Counted from the first letter of the stretch, positions 34,905 through 46,871 are shown. The stretch: DNA of 64,000 nt from Acanthacorydalis orientalis (GCA_034766995.1 CM068317.1:35769249-35833248); one strand, 5' to 3'. Made by a program: numbers and translations. Notes: generated from the sequence alone by a model not told the origin.

Positions 34905-35420
34905 CGTTCTATTTCATTGCAGAGAATTGGAACTGTATGACAATAAACGAACGGGAAGAAATGGATCGGTCTTTATTTTCTTCATTCGTGCGTTGCATCT
35001 GGTGCTGCGCTCTGTCTGTCAGACTACGACGCGCTTCCTGTAAAATCGGTGGTACGGCTACTTGCTTCGCACACTTGAATGAAATGACTCGATGACAATT
35101 ACCTAAGTACACGTTAAGCTCGCGCAGAATGAGCTCGTTCGTGCGTGAAGCAAGCAGATAAACGCTCGCGTTAGACGTTGTGTACAATTGAAACTTTTAG
35201 CTAGCGCTATGGATAACTCTCTTCAAGTAGTTTTAACACGGAATCTTCGACGGTGGCGTCGTACTGTTTTGTTTCACGAATGCCGCCGGCGTCTTCCAAT
35301 TTTCAGATGACGTCGAATGAGAATTTCGATTAGTTTTGTAATATACGAAAAGTCTTTATATCATTCGCGTAACTACGCTTGGAGAAGTTTTATTGCTATG
35401 CTTTCTCTTTAACTTGTATA
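34905..35420. promoter_or_regulatory. CpG-rich island, candidate promoter or leader exon
   Basis: The most G+C- and CpG-rich half kilobase in the window (for example GACGCGCTTCC, CTCGCGCAGAATGAGC, GCCGCCGGCGTC). On the plus strand a good acceptor (TTCTATTTCATTGCAG) ends at 34921, and two frames are then open for about 40 and 60 codons. On the minus strand a 92-codon frame covers 35187-34909, with a donor-like TTAG/GTAATT at about 35103. Such islands often mark promoters and 5' exons in AT-rich insect genomes. Lying upstream (minus sense) of the 28.4, 15.9 and 14.4 kb exon candidates, it could be their promoter. Direction is undecided. Confidence 0.4.
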
Positions 35421-36180
35421 ATTTAGATGATATTTCGAATGTTTCCCGATTTTATTATCTATAAAAAGCAATCAATACAAAGTTTTGTTTTCTTTTTCTT
35501 ATAAAAATATTAAAATTATTACTTTTTAAATGAAAATTTATAAAATATTTTAAATCCTATTCTATTCTCTAAGAATTATTTTTGATAAATAGCCAAACAT
35601 ATTTATTTTACAACAAATTTGTATAATAGTTCATATTTTTTAAATTCTACTTTAAACCCAATTCATTTAATACACAAACAATTTTATTTTAATTCAAAGA
35701 GAAGTTAGTGATATCTATTGGAAATATCCATATCACAACTGTATGTACCGTTTTTTAAAGAAAATATGTTAATACAATATATCTAAAAAATTAAATACTT
35801 GCACAGTTATATCTTTAGTATAAACTCTATCTCAGTTTAATTCTAACACAGACATTTTTTATTAAAAAATCTACAACTAATGACTAGTAAATATGTAACT
35901 AACTTTTTAATATACAAATATTTTAAGTAACACTACTAATTAACCAATTTTCTTTATTTTCTGACAATGGCATAGTAATAAGTTTGTTTCATCGAGAAGA
36001 AGATATTTTAAAATATTACAAGTATGGAAAAAATGTTTTTATATTTTAACAAACATTTAATATATTTTTAATAATTTTTTCAAATAAGCTGCTTGAAATT
36101 ATCATAACAAATTTAGTATTTTTTATGGTCATCTAAAAAGAGAATACCTTTCTTCATTTAAATTTTTTTTCCATAACTAC
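35421..36180. other. AT-rich non-coding stretch
   Basis: Nothing identified. Confidence 0.5.
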
Positions 36181-36183
36181 ATT

Positions 36184-36408
36184 TTTTCTTATCAAAAATG
36201 TTCAATAAATAATTCAACATTTTTAATTCTTATTTATGTGAATTTCAAGGCGATAATATCATCAGAAAAGTTTTCAAAATTTATATTTTACTGATCTGAG
36301 AATGATGGAATTTACTTTAAAAATTGGTATAAGTAATTATCTAAAATAATCAGTTATTGAGAATTTTTGATAAGAAAACAATATGCGGTTTGTAAGAAGT
36401 AAAAAGTC
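36184..36408. mobile_element. foldback MITE, family F, copy 4
   Basis: The clearest member. TTTTCTTATCAAAAATGTTC starts the left arm (36184-36208) and TTATTGAGAATTTTTGATAA the right arm (36354-36378); 23 of 25 positions pair. Centre: GATAATATCATCAG near 36250. Right outer edge: GCGGTTTGTAAGAAG, as at 24.55 kb. Confidence 0.6.
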
Positions 36409-37203
36409 ATCTGAGAATGTTAATTTATCCACAAATTCGAAATATATTATGCTAAATTTTTCTTATCATTTACTTTTACAAGATACATGATAATAATTTG
36501 TGTATAAATCTAAGAATGTATTACAAAATATGACAAAATTTATATTACTTATAAATATTCATTAATTCAATCTGAAAGGATCACTGCATTAATAGTGACA
36601 ATTATGTTCTTTTTGAAAACATTTTTCTTAACTTCACTTGATATATATATTATAATAAATAAGTAAAATAATAAAATACTTTCAACATGTACCCATAAAA
36701 TATATCTATTGAATAAATATTATACATGTCTGTTTTTAGTACAGTAATTATACCATTAAAATTTGAATGAAAAAAGTATACATGTTATTATGACAAATAG
36801 CTAAATATAATATTTAAATCTAAAACAAAAAATGAGCAAGTTTAAAGTATCATCCTTATATTTAAAATGGTCGTTTTAATTTTAAGCTTTAAATGTATAA
36901 GTTTAAATGCTATAAAACTCAAAATAAAACTGTACATTTATAATATACGATGCTGTAAAATTGTCATAAATGTAAAGCGTTATAAAAGAATCAAAAATAT
37001 AAAAAGAATGAAAAAATTTATACCATTCCATGACAAATAGTCTTATCCAAAAATTAAACAGAGCAGAAAGACCATCTATTATTTTCTCATCTACTGAAAT
37101 TGTACAGTTTTCACTACACAAAAACATAAAAACAAATTCATATGAAAATATTATTCCCCTGAGTTGCAAACGATCTTTTTTTACACTTAATATATAGTAG
37201 TAC

Positions 37204-37204
37204 G

Positions 37205-37236
<32 letters not shown>

Positions 37237-37260
37237 TACACACACGTGTGCGTTTGTGTG
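37204..37260. repeat. (TA)n-(CA)n-(TG)n compound microsatellite
   Basis: The CA run ACACACACGTGTG forms a small palindrome. Confidence 0.9.
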
Positions 37261-38579
37261 TAGTTGTGAATAAAGTTTCTTGTAATAATATATGAGATTT
37301 ATTATATCATAAATGTTTTATGAAATATTACAACAAATATTTGATGTTTATATATCACTTAAATATATAGGTCGTAACTCTTGAGTTTCGATCTTCCTAC
37401 AATATAACAAAACTTGTTCGAAACAATAAATAATGTTTTGTTGTTTTAAAGTTATCATCTTTATAAAGAAGTTTATCCTCAATTGTCGTATAACTATATA
37501 TTTTTAGTATCATGATATTGTATTATAAAATAATAAGATTTACTTTAATAAATTCAATAGAGAAAGTAATATTTTAAACAATAAATTCAAATGAATTATA
37601 ATTTGAAACTGGTATTGTAAAAGTTTTATACAAAGTCTGTTTAATCTTCAGTATAGAAAAGTATCTTAATATTCAAGTATCTTAGTTTAAATTATATTTA
37701 GTTAGTTCATGTTAAAACTTTAAAAGCCGACTATTACATATTTGTTTCGAGAAATAAATTAAGTTTAGATTTAATATAATTTACTCCGTTAAATTATTCA
37801 GTTTAAAGTTTTGAAAATATTAAGATGATGAAAACAAATAAGAAAAAGAACATTTTATGCGTGTTAAATATTTGATTAACTATGTTTCTTGTAGAGTTTA
37901 AAAATAACTTGAATAAAAAAACATATAAAAGTAAATTGAATCTATTAACATCAATGTGTAAAATGAAATTTCATTTATATGTTATGAAAAATTCATCGAA
38001 TATTTCTGTCGCTGTTGAATAAAATATTTAATAATTAAAGGATGGACTAATTAATTTAGAATATGAAATCAATATGAATATGTACTAATGTGATAAAAAA
38101 TTAATATATTGTTTTGAGTTGAACTAATTTGAGGAAAATTGATTTTTTTTAAACAAAGCATCAGAAATGATTTTTTTGATATTTTTACTCCATGATTTAA
38201 ATTTTTATTTTTTTTTTCACAAAACAGTTATTATTTTATTCAGAAGTATTAATTATTTAAATTGATGTTCTTTAAACGATTTTTTTCAATATTATATAAA
38301 AAATACACAATCATTGAAAAAAATGTACCAAACTATTAACAGAAGTATTGAAATACTATTTGTTACAACTTTCATAATATTACAACTCAAAAATCGATTA
38401 TTTACTTATAAATTATTTTATATAATTAATTCCTTCAGCGCAGATAATAATTTTTGTTCGTAAAAATATATATAATATGTAAATATATAATTAAAAATTG
38501 AAAAAATAATTATTTAGTAATGGAATTATATTTTCCATAAAGTGTATTCTGAAATCATACACGTGTGTATATATTTTCG

Positions 38580-38582
<3 letters not shown>

Positions 38583-38612
<30 letters not shown>
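38583..38612. repeat. (TA)n microsatellite
   Basis: About 15 TA units. Confidence 0.95.
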
Positions 38613-38615
<3 letters not shown>

Positions 38616-39558
38616 TAAAAATATTTGTTTATGAAAGCGATATTTTTGTATATTTTTAAATAATATAAACTGGTATAAAAAACAAACATATTTGCTGTCT
38701 CTTTTGAATTTTTCTTTCGTATAATTAACATATGTCAGTTTAGGAAACATTTTATTTCGAAGGAATTTTATTATTCCAAGTTGACATCGTTTTTTTAATA
38801 AAATGTGTCATATACTGTAATATTTCATTTCACCATTTTGTAGTTTCATCACTTTTCCAAGAATTTTAAATTGTCAACAAATATATGATAAAATACGAAT
38901 AAAACTGTTTATAGTCACAAAATATTTTTGATGTTTGAATAAAATCACTAATAATTTACAAAGAAAACATGAGTTTTAAATATGACATGATTTAGTATTT
39001 TCATAGAATTTCCTCGATTTTAAATATTCTAAATGCAAGAATAAATGGACGGTATATTTATTTAAATATTTTATGTATTTTTAATGCTGTAATCATATAT
39101 TTTTTAGATGCAAATAGTAGATTGAATGAAAATGTTAAATATTCGTTTTACTTGTTTCAAACTAACTGAAAATATATCAAGATTTCTTGAAAAAATAAAT
39201 TATATAATTAATAAAAACTTAGTATAAAATAAAATATTATTATAATCTTAACAATTTAAGAGAAAAAATATACATCACTTTTGAAGTACATCATTAACGT
39301 ATACATATATACATATATTTACCGTGAAATTCGCATATAAACGTTAAACCTCTTTGGCATTAACACGTAAAACACATTTGTCTAATGTGTGTACAGCTAT
39401 TCATATTTTCTTAGTAAGATATTTTACACTCAGTGAAGAAAACAGTGAGAATTTAAGCTTATTAAATCTGACACATATCAAGTTTATTTTAAGTCAAACT
39501 GTAATTTGTCTCGCACCTTCTCTAATTCAAGCCACTTAATGTATTTTCGTATATTTAG

Positions 39559-39561
<3 letters not shown>

Positions 39562-39614
<53 letters not shown>
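39562..39614. repeat. (TA)n microsatellite
   Basis: About 26 TA units. Confidence 0.95.
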
Positions 39615-39615
<1 letters not shown>

Positions 39616-39926
39616 CTAAACAATAATACCCGGACAAAAGATTTAATATATATGTATATATATATATTTGTATGTATATAAAGTAGAAATTTTATCGATG
39701 ATTACATACTTAAAGATTATTTTTAATTTCGCAAGCTTCTTATATTTTTCATCTGTTGTACGAACATTTTATACAAAATTTGCTCACCTGCGTCACAATA
39801 TACAAAGTTAGAAGACAATAAAATTATCCTTGTAACAGCTTGAGAGTATCAGTTTAATTTGAATTTTTTACGTTGATATTATTCAAAAATTCTTTCAAGT
39901 TTTGGTTTAATTTCGAGAAAAATCTA

Positions 39927-39988
39927 TGTATATATATATAGATAGATAGATAGAGAGATAGAGAGAGAGAAATATGGGGGGAGAGAGG
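39927..39988. repeat. (TA)n-(GATA)n-(GA)n compound repeat
   Basis: TA, then GATA units, then GA with a G6 run. It contains several GATA-factor core motifs, probably incidentally. Confidence 0.9.
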
Positions 39989-39989
39989 C

Positions 39990-42330
39990 ATAGTATAAAA
40001 ATTACATTTTCCAGTCTGAGGAAGAAAATAATATGAAATGGTTTTAAAATGTTTTTTATTTCATAAAAATATATTCATTAAATCTTTGTTATAAATTAAT
40101 GTAATTTAAATACTTGTTAATATTTTCATTTTATTAACTAATTAAATTTTATTAAATTTTTGAATCTAATCTGTTTTCTTAATTAAAGTGCTTTTATCCG
40201 AAATGTCGGAAATTAACAATGTTATTACTAGTATCTTAATTTATTTATTATTCTTTTATACTCATTATAGCATAAAAATAAATGAAATTTTCGAGGATAA
40301 GTCGCATGAATAATAAATTAAATCAATTGTGTATCCATAATATATTATTTCTTTTTGTTTACAAGAAAAATAAAATCAGGCTAGGTATCTTTGAGTAAAT
40401 TAATTATAGTGCAAAAATAACCAGGCCAATAATTAAAATTGATGAACTACTTAAAAATAAGTCTTTGAATAATATTTTTTGTTACCTAAATAAATGACAA
40501 ATTTGATTTCTTTACATTTTAACAGAAAATAAATATAAGTTTAGTAAATAATCATTCCATATTAGTTGAGAAATTTTTTTAGCCTTTTTTTTAATAATAA
40601 ATAAAGTTATTTCGATTAATTAAAAACATGACTAATGTTATACAAAATTACTAATAACTGAAAATCTTAAAACATTTAAGTTTATTTTATTACTGTACAG
40701 ATAGCTAAAAAGATTTTTTTTAATTAAACAAGTTGTTAATATCACTGGCAATGATATTATGGTCTGAGTATATGGTCTGAGAAAAATTGGATTTTTTTGA
40801 TCAATGCTTATTTGGTGTGTAAACAACAAAAAATAAAGATAAAGCACAAATAAAATTAATACATGTCTAATTTTCTATCGGTAGATAATTAAAATAGTGT
40901 TTAATTTTAATTTTGTTAAATGAAAAAAAAAATTTTTACCTAATGAATTTCTACTATATTTTTTTGGTCACTTGGTTCTACTTTAAATATATTTATGTAG
41001 GAATAAAATAGAGAATGGAAAAGGAAAGAGTAGTAAATAATTCATATCAAAAATTTGATTAAAATTTGTTTTATATATATATATATACACATATATGTAT
41101 GTATATATATATATACATATGTATAAAATAATTCATATTTAATCTTTGTAACCATTTTGTTGTTATCATTTTAATATAATTAAGAATACTTGATGTTTAT
41201 TAATAATCTTAGCAGTATACAAACTGTTTTATTTTTTAAAAAAAATCGTAAGTTGAACAGAAGCCAGATAATTATGAAAAATGATAGAAATAATAACATT
41301 CCAGACGACATAAAAAAACAGAAGAAACTAATTACAATCTGCTTTAACTTTAAATTAGATTGTGTAACTAACATTAACTTCTATGTACAAATAGATTATC
41401 TCAAATAGTTAATAACTTGCACTTTATTAAAATAATTAGTTTTCTGCATTTATAAAAATACAATATTTTCTTACATGAAATATTATCAACAGTATTGTAA
41501 TAAAAGAATAACTTAATGATCATATTTCAGTCGTTTTAAATATTTCTAGCGGTTCACTTTAAATGTATTAAACACTAACTGGACCTGACAACATTCAACT
41601 CTAAAACATAAAATAACAGTAAAATGCATCAAAAGAATTACTTTAACTCTAATGTTAGTTTCAGTACCATTCCAACAAAACATTAATATATGTTTAAAAG
41701 GTAAATGGTTCCCAGTTCGAGCATTTATTGTCATCATAATATTTTATACTTTATTATATGTTATGTACAGCACCTTTTTCCACACCTTTTGTTTATAACC
41801 ATATACTCGTATAATCTTTTTATACACATTACATATATTTATACATACCTACATATATATATATATATATATAATATAAAAAAATAAACAAAAACATTTT
41901 TTTGTTATTATTTCAATATTTTATATTATTGATTATAGAGATTTAATAATAGTTTATTTACATATATAAGTATATTTTACAGGAATCTACAAAGAGTATA
42001 ATAAAGAATATTTTTTAATGTTAAAATGAATGTATTTTATAAAAGTGTTTGCAATTTAATTCAAATTTAAATGTGTATTGAATTGAATTACATTCAACAT
42101 CAAAACATTTTTTAAGTCTGTAATACATGAATTAATTCAAAAAGGAATGAATGATTCAATTATGCATGTGAAATATAAAATTTAATTAATATATTAATGA
42201 CTCTGCTTAGATATAATTAAATTCGTCGTTTAGTTATAAATGAAATGAATTATACCAATAGGTTTCATTAATCATACAAGGAACTATTATCTTAACAGTA
42301 TCGCACCATAAATTTCTATATCAATTGAAT
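39990..42330. other. AT-rich non-coding stretch
   Basis: No gene seen. The overlapping sense and antisense frames at 41180-41408 mirror each other and are composition artefacts. Microsatellites at 41071-41124 and 41852-41873. Confidence 0.5.
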
Positions 42331-42411
42331 CCCGTTTCTGTCACAGTTAATAATACTGGCCGTGTTTTCCCTTGATCCCTCTAGAATCCTTTGAACACGA
42401 AAGTGCTCTTT

Positions 42412-42460
42412 GACGCGAGGCGCAGTCGTGACACTAGCAGGATCCGTTTAAAAGCTGTCA
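42412..42460. other. patch related to the 16.1 kb LTR-like module
   Basis: Carries GACGCGAGGCG at 42412-42422, identical to 16076-16086. An alignable CAGT...ACACT.G.AGGA follows in both places. It sits in a CpG-containing islet (42340-42510). Probably a piece of the same U3-like sequence. Confidence 0.35.
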
Positions 42461-42754
42461 TTTAAACAGGACATGAGTCATTCCCTAGTGTTTTGCACAC
42501 GGACGCCATCGTTACTTCTATATATTTCATTCTGTGTATTTTTTTATCATGATTTCATTATAAATCTTGAAATTGCGTTTTATGTCATATGCAATACGAG
42601 TACATGATAGATAGAAAAAAATGAACTAAATTACAATTCATTTCTATTACAGGTATATTTTTACATAAGAGATTTCCTGCTTTAAAGTATATACTGTGGA
42701 AAAAGTTTCAACGTTTTTAATTAAATAATTCTCTTTTCTTTATTTTTTTTTCTT

Positions 42755-42779
42755 ATCTCTCTCTCTGTATATATGTATG

Positions 42780-42815
<36 letters not shown>

Positions 42816-42817
42816 AA
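42755..42817. repeat. (TC)n-(TA)n-(GA)n foldback microsatellite
   Basis: A CT tract, a TA tract and a GA tract in that order can pair arm-to-arm (TCTCTCTCTC with GAGAGAGAGA). Confidence 0.95.
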
Positions 42818-42898
42818 GTTTAATAATATAGCTAGCTCAATTTTTGTTTATATTTTGTACTAAAATAAGTATATAATTTTACTCTTATTAAACTTGAA

Positions 42899-42901
<3 letters not shown>

Positions 42902-42957
<56 letters not shown>
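42902..42957. repeat. (TA)n microsatellite
   Basis: About 28 TA units. Confidence 0.95.
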
Positions 42958-42960
<3 letters not shown>

Positions 42961-43010
42961 GTGTATATCTTATCGTACAAATAAATTTAATTTCTTATAA
43001 TATATAATTA

Positions 43011-43089
43011 TAGGTTCGTGGCAAAATAATTGCGGTAATCTATATGAATTTGCAGGTCATAAACAGCAATTATTTTTCTACCAACTTAA
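43011..43089. mobile_element. 79-bp palindromic mariner MITE, MADE1-like
   Basis: The two halves are inverted repeats of each other and match the cecropia/Hsmar1-type mariner terminus. The left end reads TAGGTTCGTGGCAAAATAAT then TGCGGT. The right end, on the other strand, reads TTAAGTTGGTAGAAAAATAA then TTGCTGT. TA flanks both sides (43009-43010 and 43090-43091). Length and layout equal the human MADE1 element (about 80 bp; TTAGGTTGGTGCAAAAGTAA type ends). The right end also matches that of the mariner relic at 55.18 kb. RNA from it would form a long hairpin. Confidence 0.7.
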
Positions 43090-43243
43090 TAGTATGTTTG
43101 TAATTACTTAATTAACATATATTGGTTTTAATATATATTTTAACTGAATATATTTTAATAAAAAGATTATGTTTTTATATTTTCTGTTTAAATTGGGGTT
43201 AAGATGTTTGATAAAAGAGAAATTAATCTCATAAAAATCGAGT

Positions 43244-43270
43244 TATATATATATATATATATATATATAT
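43244..43270. repeat. (TA)n microsatellite
   Basis: About 13 TA units. Confidence 0.9.
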
Positions 43271-43359
43271 AGATCTTTAACTATAAATTTTGACTATATT
43301 GAAATTTATAAAATATTATTAAATCAATTTCTTTCGTTTTTCAAATAATTTTTTCATCC

Positions 43360-44100
43360 ACTTCGCAAACCACAAAATTTTTTTGTTCAATAACATTCAA
43401 CAAATGTTCATTGGTCCTTTTTGATTAGTGTTTATGCACTTTTCGATAATAATTCCGTCGTATTCAGAACGCAGATACAGAAAAATCAAATTAAAAATGT
43501 TCCTTTACCTCAATACATTGTCATAATATACTTTAATATCTTATTTGTGACATTGAATTTAGTTTCAGTCCAAAATATTATATTTTGTACATTAATACGT
43601 AGAATTCTTAATATTTACTTTATTTTGTTTTAAAAATTATGGTTTAAGTAAAAGGAAACAAAATCGTTTCATATTTATACATTTTTTCTTAAATAATATA
43701 TGTTCAATCACTTTTTATTTAGTCAAAGAAATAATATTTGATACAAATGTAATTTTTAAATAGATTTTTTTTATATTTAAAATAAATAAGTTTGAAGTCA
43801 CAATAATTTAGGTAATATGGCTTAATTTACTTTTACCGATGAATTTTCAGCTAATCTCAGAAATTAGAAAAAACTGCCATTAAATTAAATACTAAATTCA
43901 AAAAAAAAATGAAAATAATTCCAACAAGAAATAACAATTCTTTAAAAACAGCCAAGAAAAATCTAACACAAATATTTTTTTTTGCCACACAATTAAATTC
44001 AATAAACAAATTACCTTCCATCAATTTATTATTGTCAAAAATGTTTAATAACTGCAGAGCATTTGATAAAAAAAAGAATGGTGTGTGAGAAATGGTTTAT
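43360..44100. mobile_element. possible longer foldback family F element (copy 5)
   Basis: The left edge at 43361-43395 (CACTTCGCAAACCACAAAA, then TGTTCAATAAC) corresponds to the family outer edge plus arm. About 700 bp away, 44030-44095 carries the inverted counterpart (GTCAAAAATGTTTAATAAC, then TTTGATAAAAAAAAG and GGTGTGTGAGAAATGG). A 70-codon frame at 43421-43633 lies inside but is AT-driven. Either one long member or two separate end fragments. Confidence 0.35.
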
Positions 44101-46190
44101 TTATATAGAACATAAATTTAGTTTCAATCTTAAAGCTATGACAGTCTATGTACAAAATAAATAAAAAATTAAATTAAATAAATCTTTTTTCTTTAAAATT
44201 TTACTTAAAATGTAAATATTAAAAATAAAAATTAATTTTCTAAATACTTCTTTGTAAAAATTCTATTCATGCTTCAATTCTAAGATATCTATGCTTCTAT
44301 TCATAGTTTAAGATATTTACAAATAAACGATATGAATGAATAAAAATATTAGTGTATATATTTGAAAACTAGGATTAAAATTATTTTTAAAAAATATTAA
44401 CATATTATATTTTCTTCTATAGAAAAATTGTTTGTTGTACTAAAAGAAAGATTTGTTGATTTTTAAGACTATTTTTAAAAACAATTAAAACGTGTGTTTA
44501 AATTATTTGTTAAAATATAAAAGTTTCGCTGAAAAATAAACAATCGATTCATTTTTGGTATTTTTGTTTTATTTATGAAACTTACTTTGATATTAAAACA
44601 TATTGTTTATTAATTAAACTTTACGATTGTGATAAATTATTACAAATCTGATCTTTAGATTGAACATTTGATTAATTTGTTAATAAAATCAATATTAGTT
44701 TATGTTGTATATATTCAAATATGTTATGATCACAAAGAGATAATTAATTAAAGAAAAAGAATCCTGTGGAATAATAAAAGCAGATATTACAATCTCAAAA
44801 TCATAGATATGAAAAATTTTCAATCTATACCATATAACCCCCATAATACGTATCAAAAAACCGTATTCTAAAAAGCATATCGTAGATATTTTTGATGTAA
44901 ATTTAATACATTTATGTAGTGAAACCATTTTTCAATTTGCTATTCATATTACGAAATACGGTATAAATGCATCTTATATATGTGGCACGATTGAATTTCT
45001 TGTAAGTGACTTGTTGGAAATGGTACTCATGTTATTCATAACCACGTCAATTGAAATGAATTCAAGATTACGTAGAATCCTTATTATAATACTATGCTCT
45101 CTTCATTTCAACGTAACATCACAAATGAAATAAATGTATGATTTCAATATTCATTTCAAAACGAACTGATGATTATACGATTTTCAAATACTCGCACTAA
45201 ACTTACAATCTACATACATTTTATTTTTATATGTGTAATATAAATAATTTTAATTTTTTTTAATACAACACCTTGAAATCGGCTTAAATTCAAAATATTT
45301 AATTTTAATATTTGCATAATAATAATAATAATGTTTATTTTTTTTATTTGAATTTTTTTATTAAGAAAAAATATTTTAATAGATTGACTTAGGTGTCAAT
45401 TTTTCAAGAATATTAAAATTTTCATAAACATTATATCAGAAAAACGACTTTTTCTTATGAAAATATTATCTAAGAAGCAATTATAAATCAATAAAAAATG
45501 TTTAATATTTAAATATACGATTTTATTAATAAAAATTTGGTAAATTAATCAAGAAATTGTTTTAATTATAATTTAAAAATTATTTACAAGCCCGTTAAAA
45601 GGTATTAATACACTTTTAAGTAAGTTTGAAAATAAATACTGATTTTTATGTGTTACAAAACTGTAATTATTATTTTTAATAAAATAGTTTTTATCCAATT
45701 TTCATATTTTAATCTATGTTATAGTTTAAAATTATCAGTTCAATTTCAACTAATATTTTACAAATTGCATAATTTAGAATATTACTTGTATGAATATTTT
45801 TTCAGTATTTTATTTTTAAAAAAATGACTTAAGGAAGTAAATTTTGTTGAATACTACATCATATACATGATTAAAAAATACTATGAAAGTACTTAAAATA
45901 CTGAAAGTGTGACATGGCTAATGCATTTTTTAAATTTTATTTTCTTTAAAATCTACAAGTTGTTCACTGAATGTGACATTGTTCGTGTTGCAATTAAAGT
46001 AATCTCAGTAGTAGTTACAACCTTTTTGTTTCGAACAATAAATCTAAAACAATGTAACATATTATTTTATTTTAAAGATAAGAAACATTTTCCGGAACAT
46101 TGTATAAATATTCATATTTTACGATTAATATCTTTAAAGTAAGGAGCAACGTCAAAAACATTTAATAAAAGTTTCATCTGAGAAACAAAA
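44101..46190. other. AT-rich non-coding stretch
   Basis: No gene called. A 77-codon frame at 45909-46142 ends exactly at a donor-like AAA/GTAAGG, but its codons are AT-driven and no acceptor is convincing. Confidence 0.45.
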
Positions 46191-46271
46191 AAATCGCACT
46201 CATAAATACATAATTCGTGACATATTCAAAAACAAAGCAGAATAATAAGTAGCAAAGATGCACCAGTGCAA

Positions 46272-46299
46272 TAACAGCTGGTTTCCGCTCCAGCTGTTA
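46272..46299. promoter_or_regulatory. paired E-boxes in a perfect inverted repeat
   Basis: TAACAGCTGG (46272-46281) and CCAGCTGTTA (46290-46299) are exact reverse complements, 8 nt apart. Each contains CAGCTG, the core bound by proneural (achaete-scute class) bHLH factors. They lie about 155-180 bp upstream of the TATA box at 46453. Confidence 0.45.
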
Positions 46300-46440
46300 A
46301 TATTAAAAGAAGAACAGGAAGCAACAAGCCATACAATGCAGCAACAACGGACGCTGTTTCCATCGTAATTTTTGCTCTTGTACGAATATGTACATATTTT
46401 CAAAGGTCGAAGATATGTAGAGCCCGTCATGGCGGAACGA

Positions 46441-46490
46441 CGGTAGTGGGGGTATAAAACTCATTTCGTTGGAACAATAGAGATACACGG
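46441..46490 (+). promoter_or_regulatory. TATA-type core promoter candidate
   Basis: GGGGGTATAAAACTC places a consensus TATA box (TATAAAA) at 46453-46459 in a sharp G+C-rich context. Transcription would start around 46480-46490, reading plus. The following bases to about 46810 are unusually balanced (CAG-rich near 46515-46530) and look like a 5' leader. A donor-like TTAA/GTAAAT occurs near 46811, and a strong acceptor (TTTCTCTTCCTACAG) ends near 46854 but is followed by a microsatellite. A 14-codon frame (MLLLWIILTELIWD) near 46694 is the only short ATG frame of note. No downstream coding exon is identified. Confidence 0.45.
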
Positions 46491-46820
46491 TGCTTGTAAC
46501 GGAGAGGAGCACAGAACAGCAGCAGCCAGTGTTCGGTAGATCGGATTTGGGTCAAAGCTTTGAGCGAGATTGAAAGAAGAGGAAATTGAATCCATTTCTT
46601 GACTAAATCAATTTTGTATTCGTTTTATCTTCCGATATAGTACTGTTACCGGTGTCACTGTGCTACAGGATTCCACTTTACTACACTCTGGACATGCTTT
46701 TATTGTGGATTATCTTAACAGAATTAATTTGGGATTAATTAACTTGTCGCAAATTGATTGATACTTTTTTTATTGTAATGGATTTTCTTAGAACTAAATA
46801 TTTTCTGTTAAGTAAATGTT
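46491..46820 (+). other. putative untranslated leader downstream of the 46.45 kb TATA box
   Basis: About 330 bases of mixed sequence between the TATA box and the next microsatellite. No long frame. Treated as leader by position only. Confidence 0.3.
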
Positions 46821-46868
46821 TCAATAAATAATATGTTCGATTTCTCTTCCTACAGATACACGTGTACA

Positions 46869-46871
<3 letters not shown>

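Larger units (their letters stand above)
36410..39780. other. AT-rich non-coding stretch
   Basis: No gene called. The 112-codon minus frame at 36903-37241 begins in a microsatellite and is Phe/Ile/Tyr-rich. (TA)n tracts are listed separately. Confidence 0.5.

Noticed and set aside
36903..37241. 112-codon minus-strand frame, the longest in the window
   Set aside because: Begins inside a TA/CA microsatellite ([13 protein letters not shown]) and remains AT-driven throughout. No recognisable domain.
41180..41408. Sense and antisense frames of 64-72 codons over the same bases
   Set aside because: Mirror frames in AT-rich sequence with no independent coding evidence.
45909..46142. 77-codon frame ending at GTAAGG
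   Set aside because: Codons are AT-driven and there is no acceptor in the right place.
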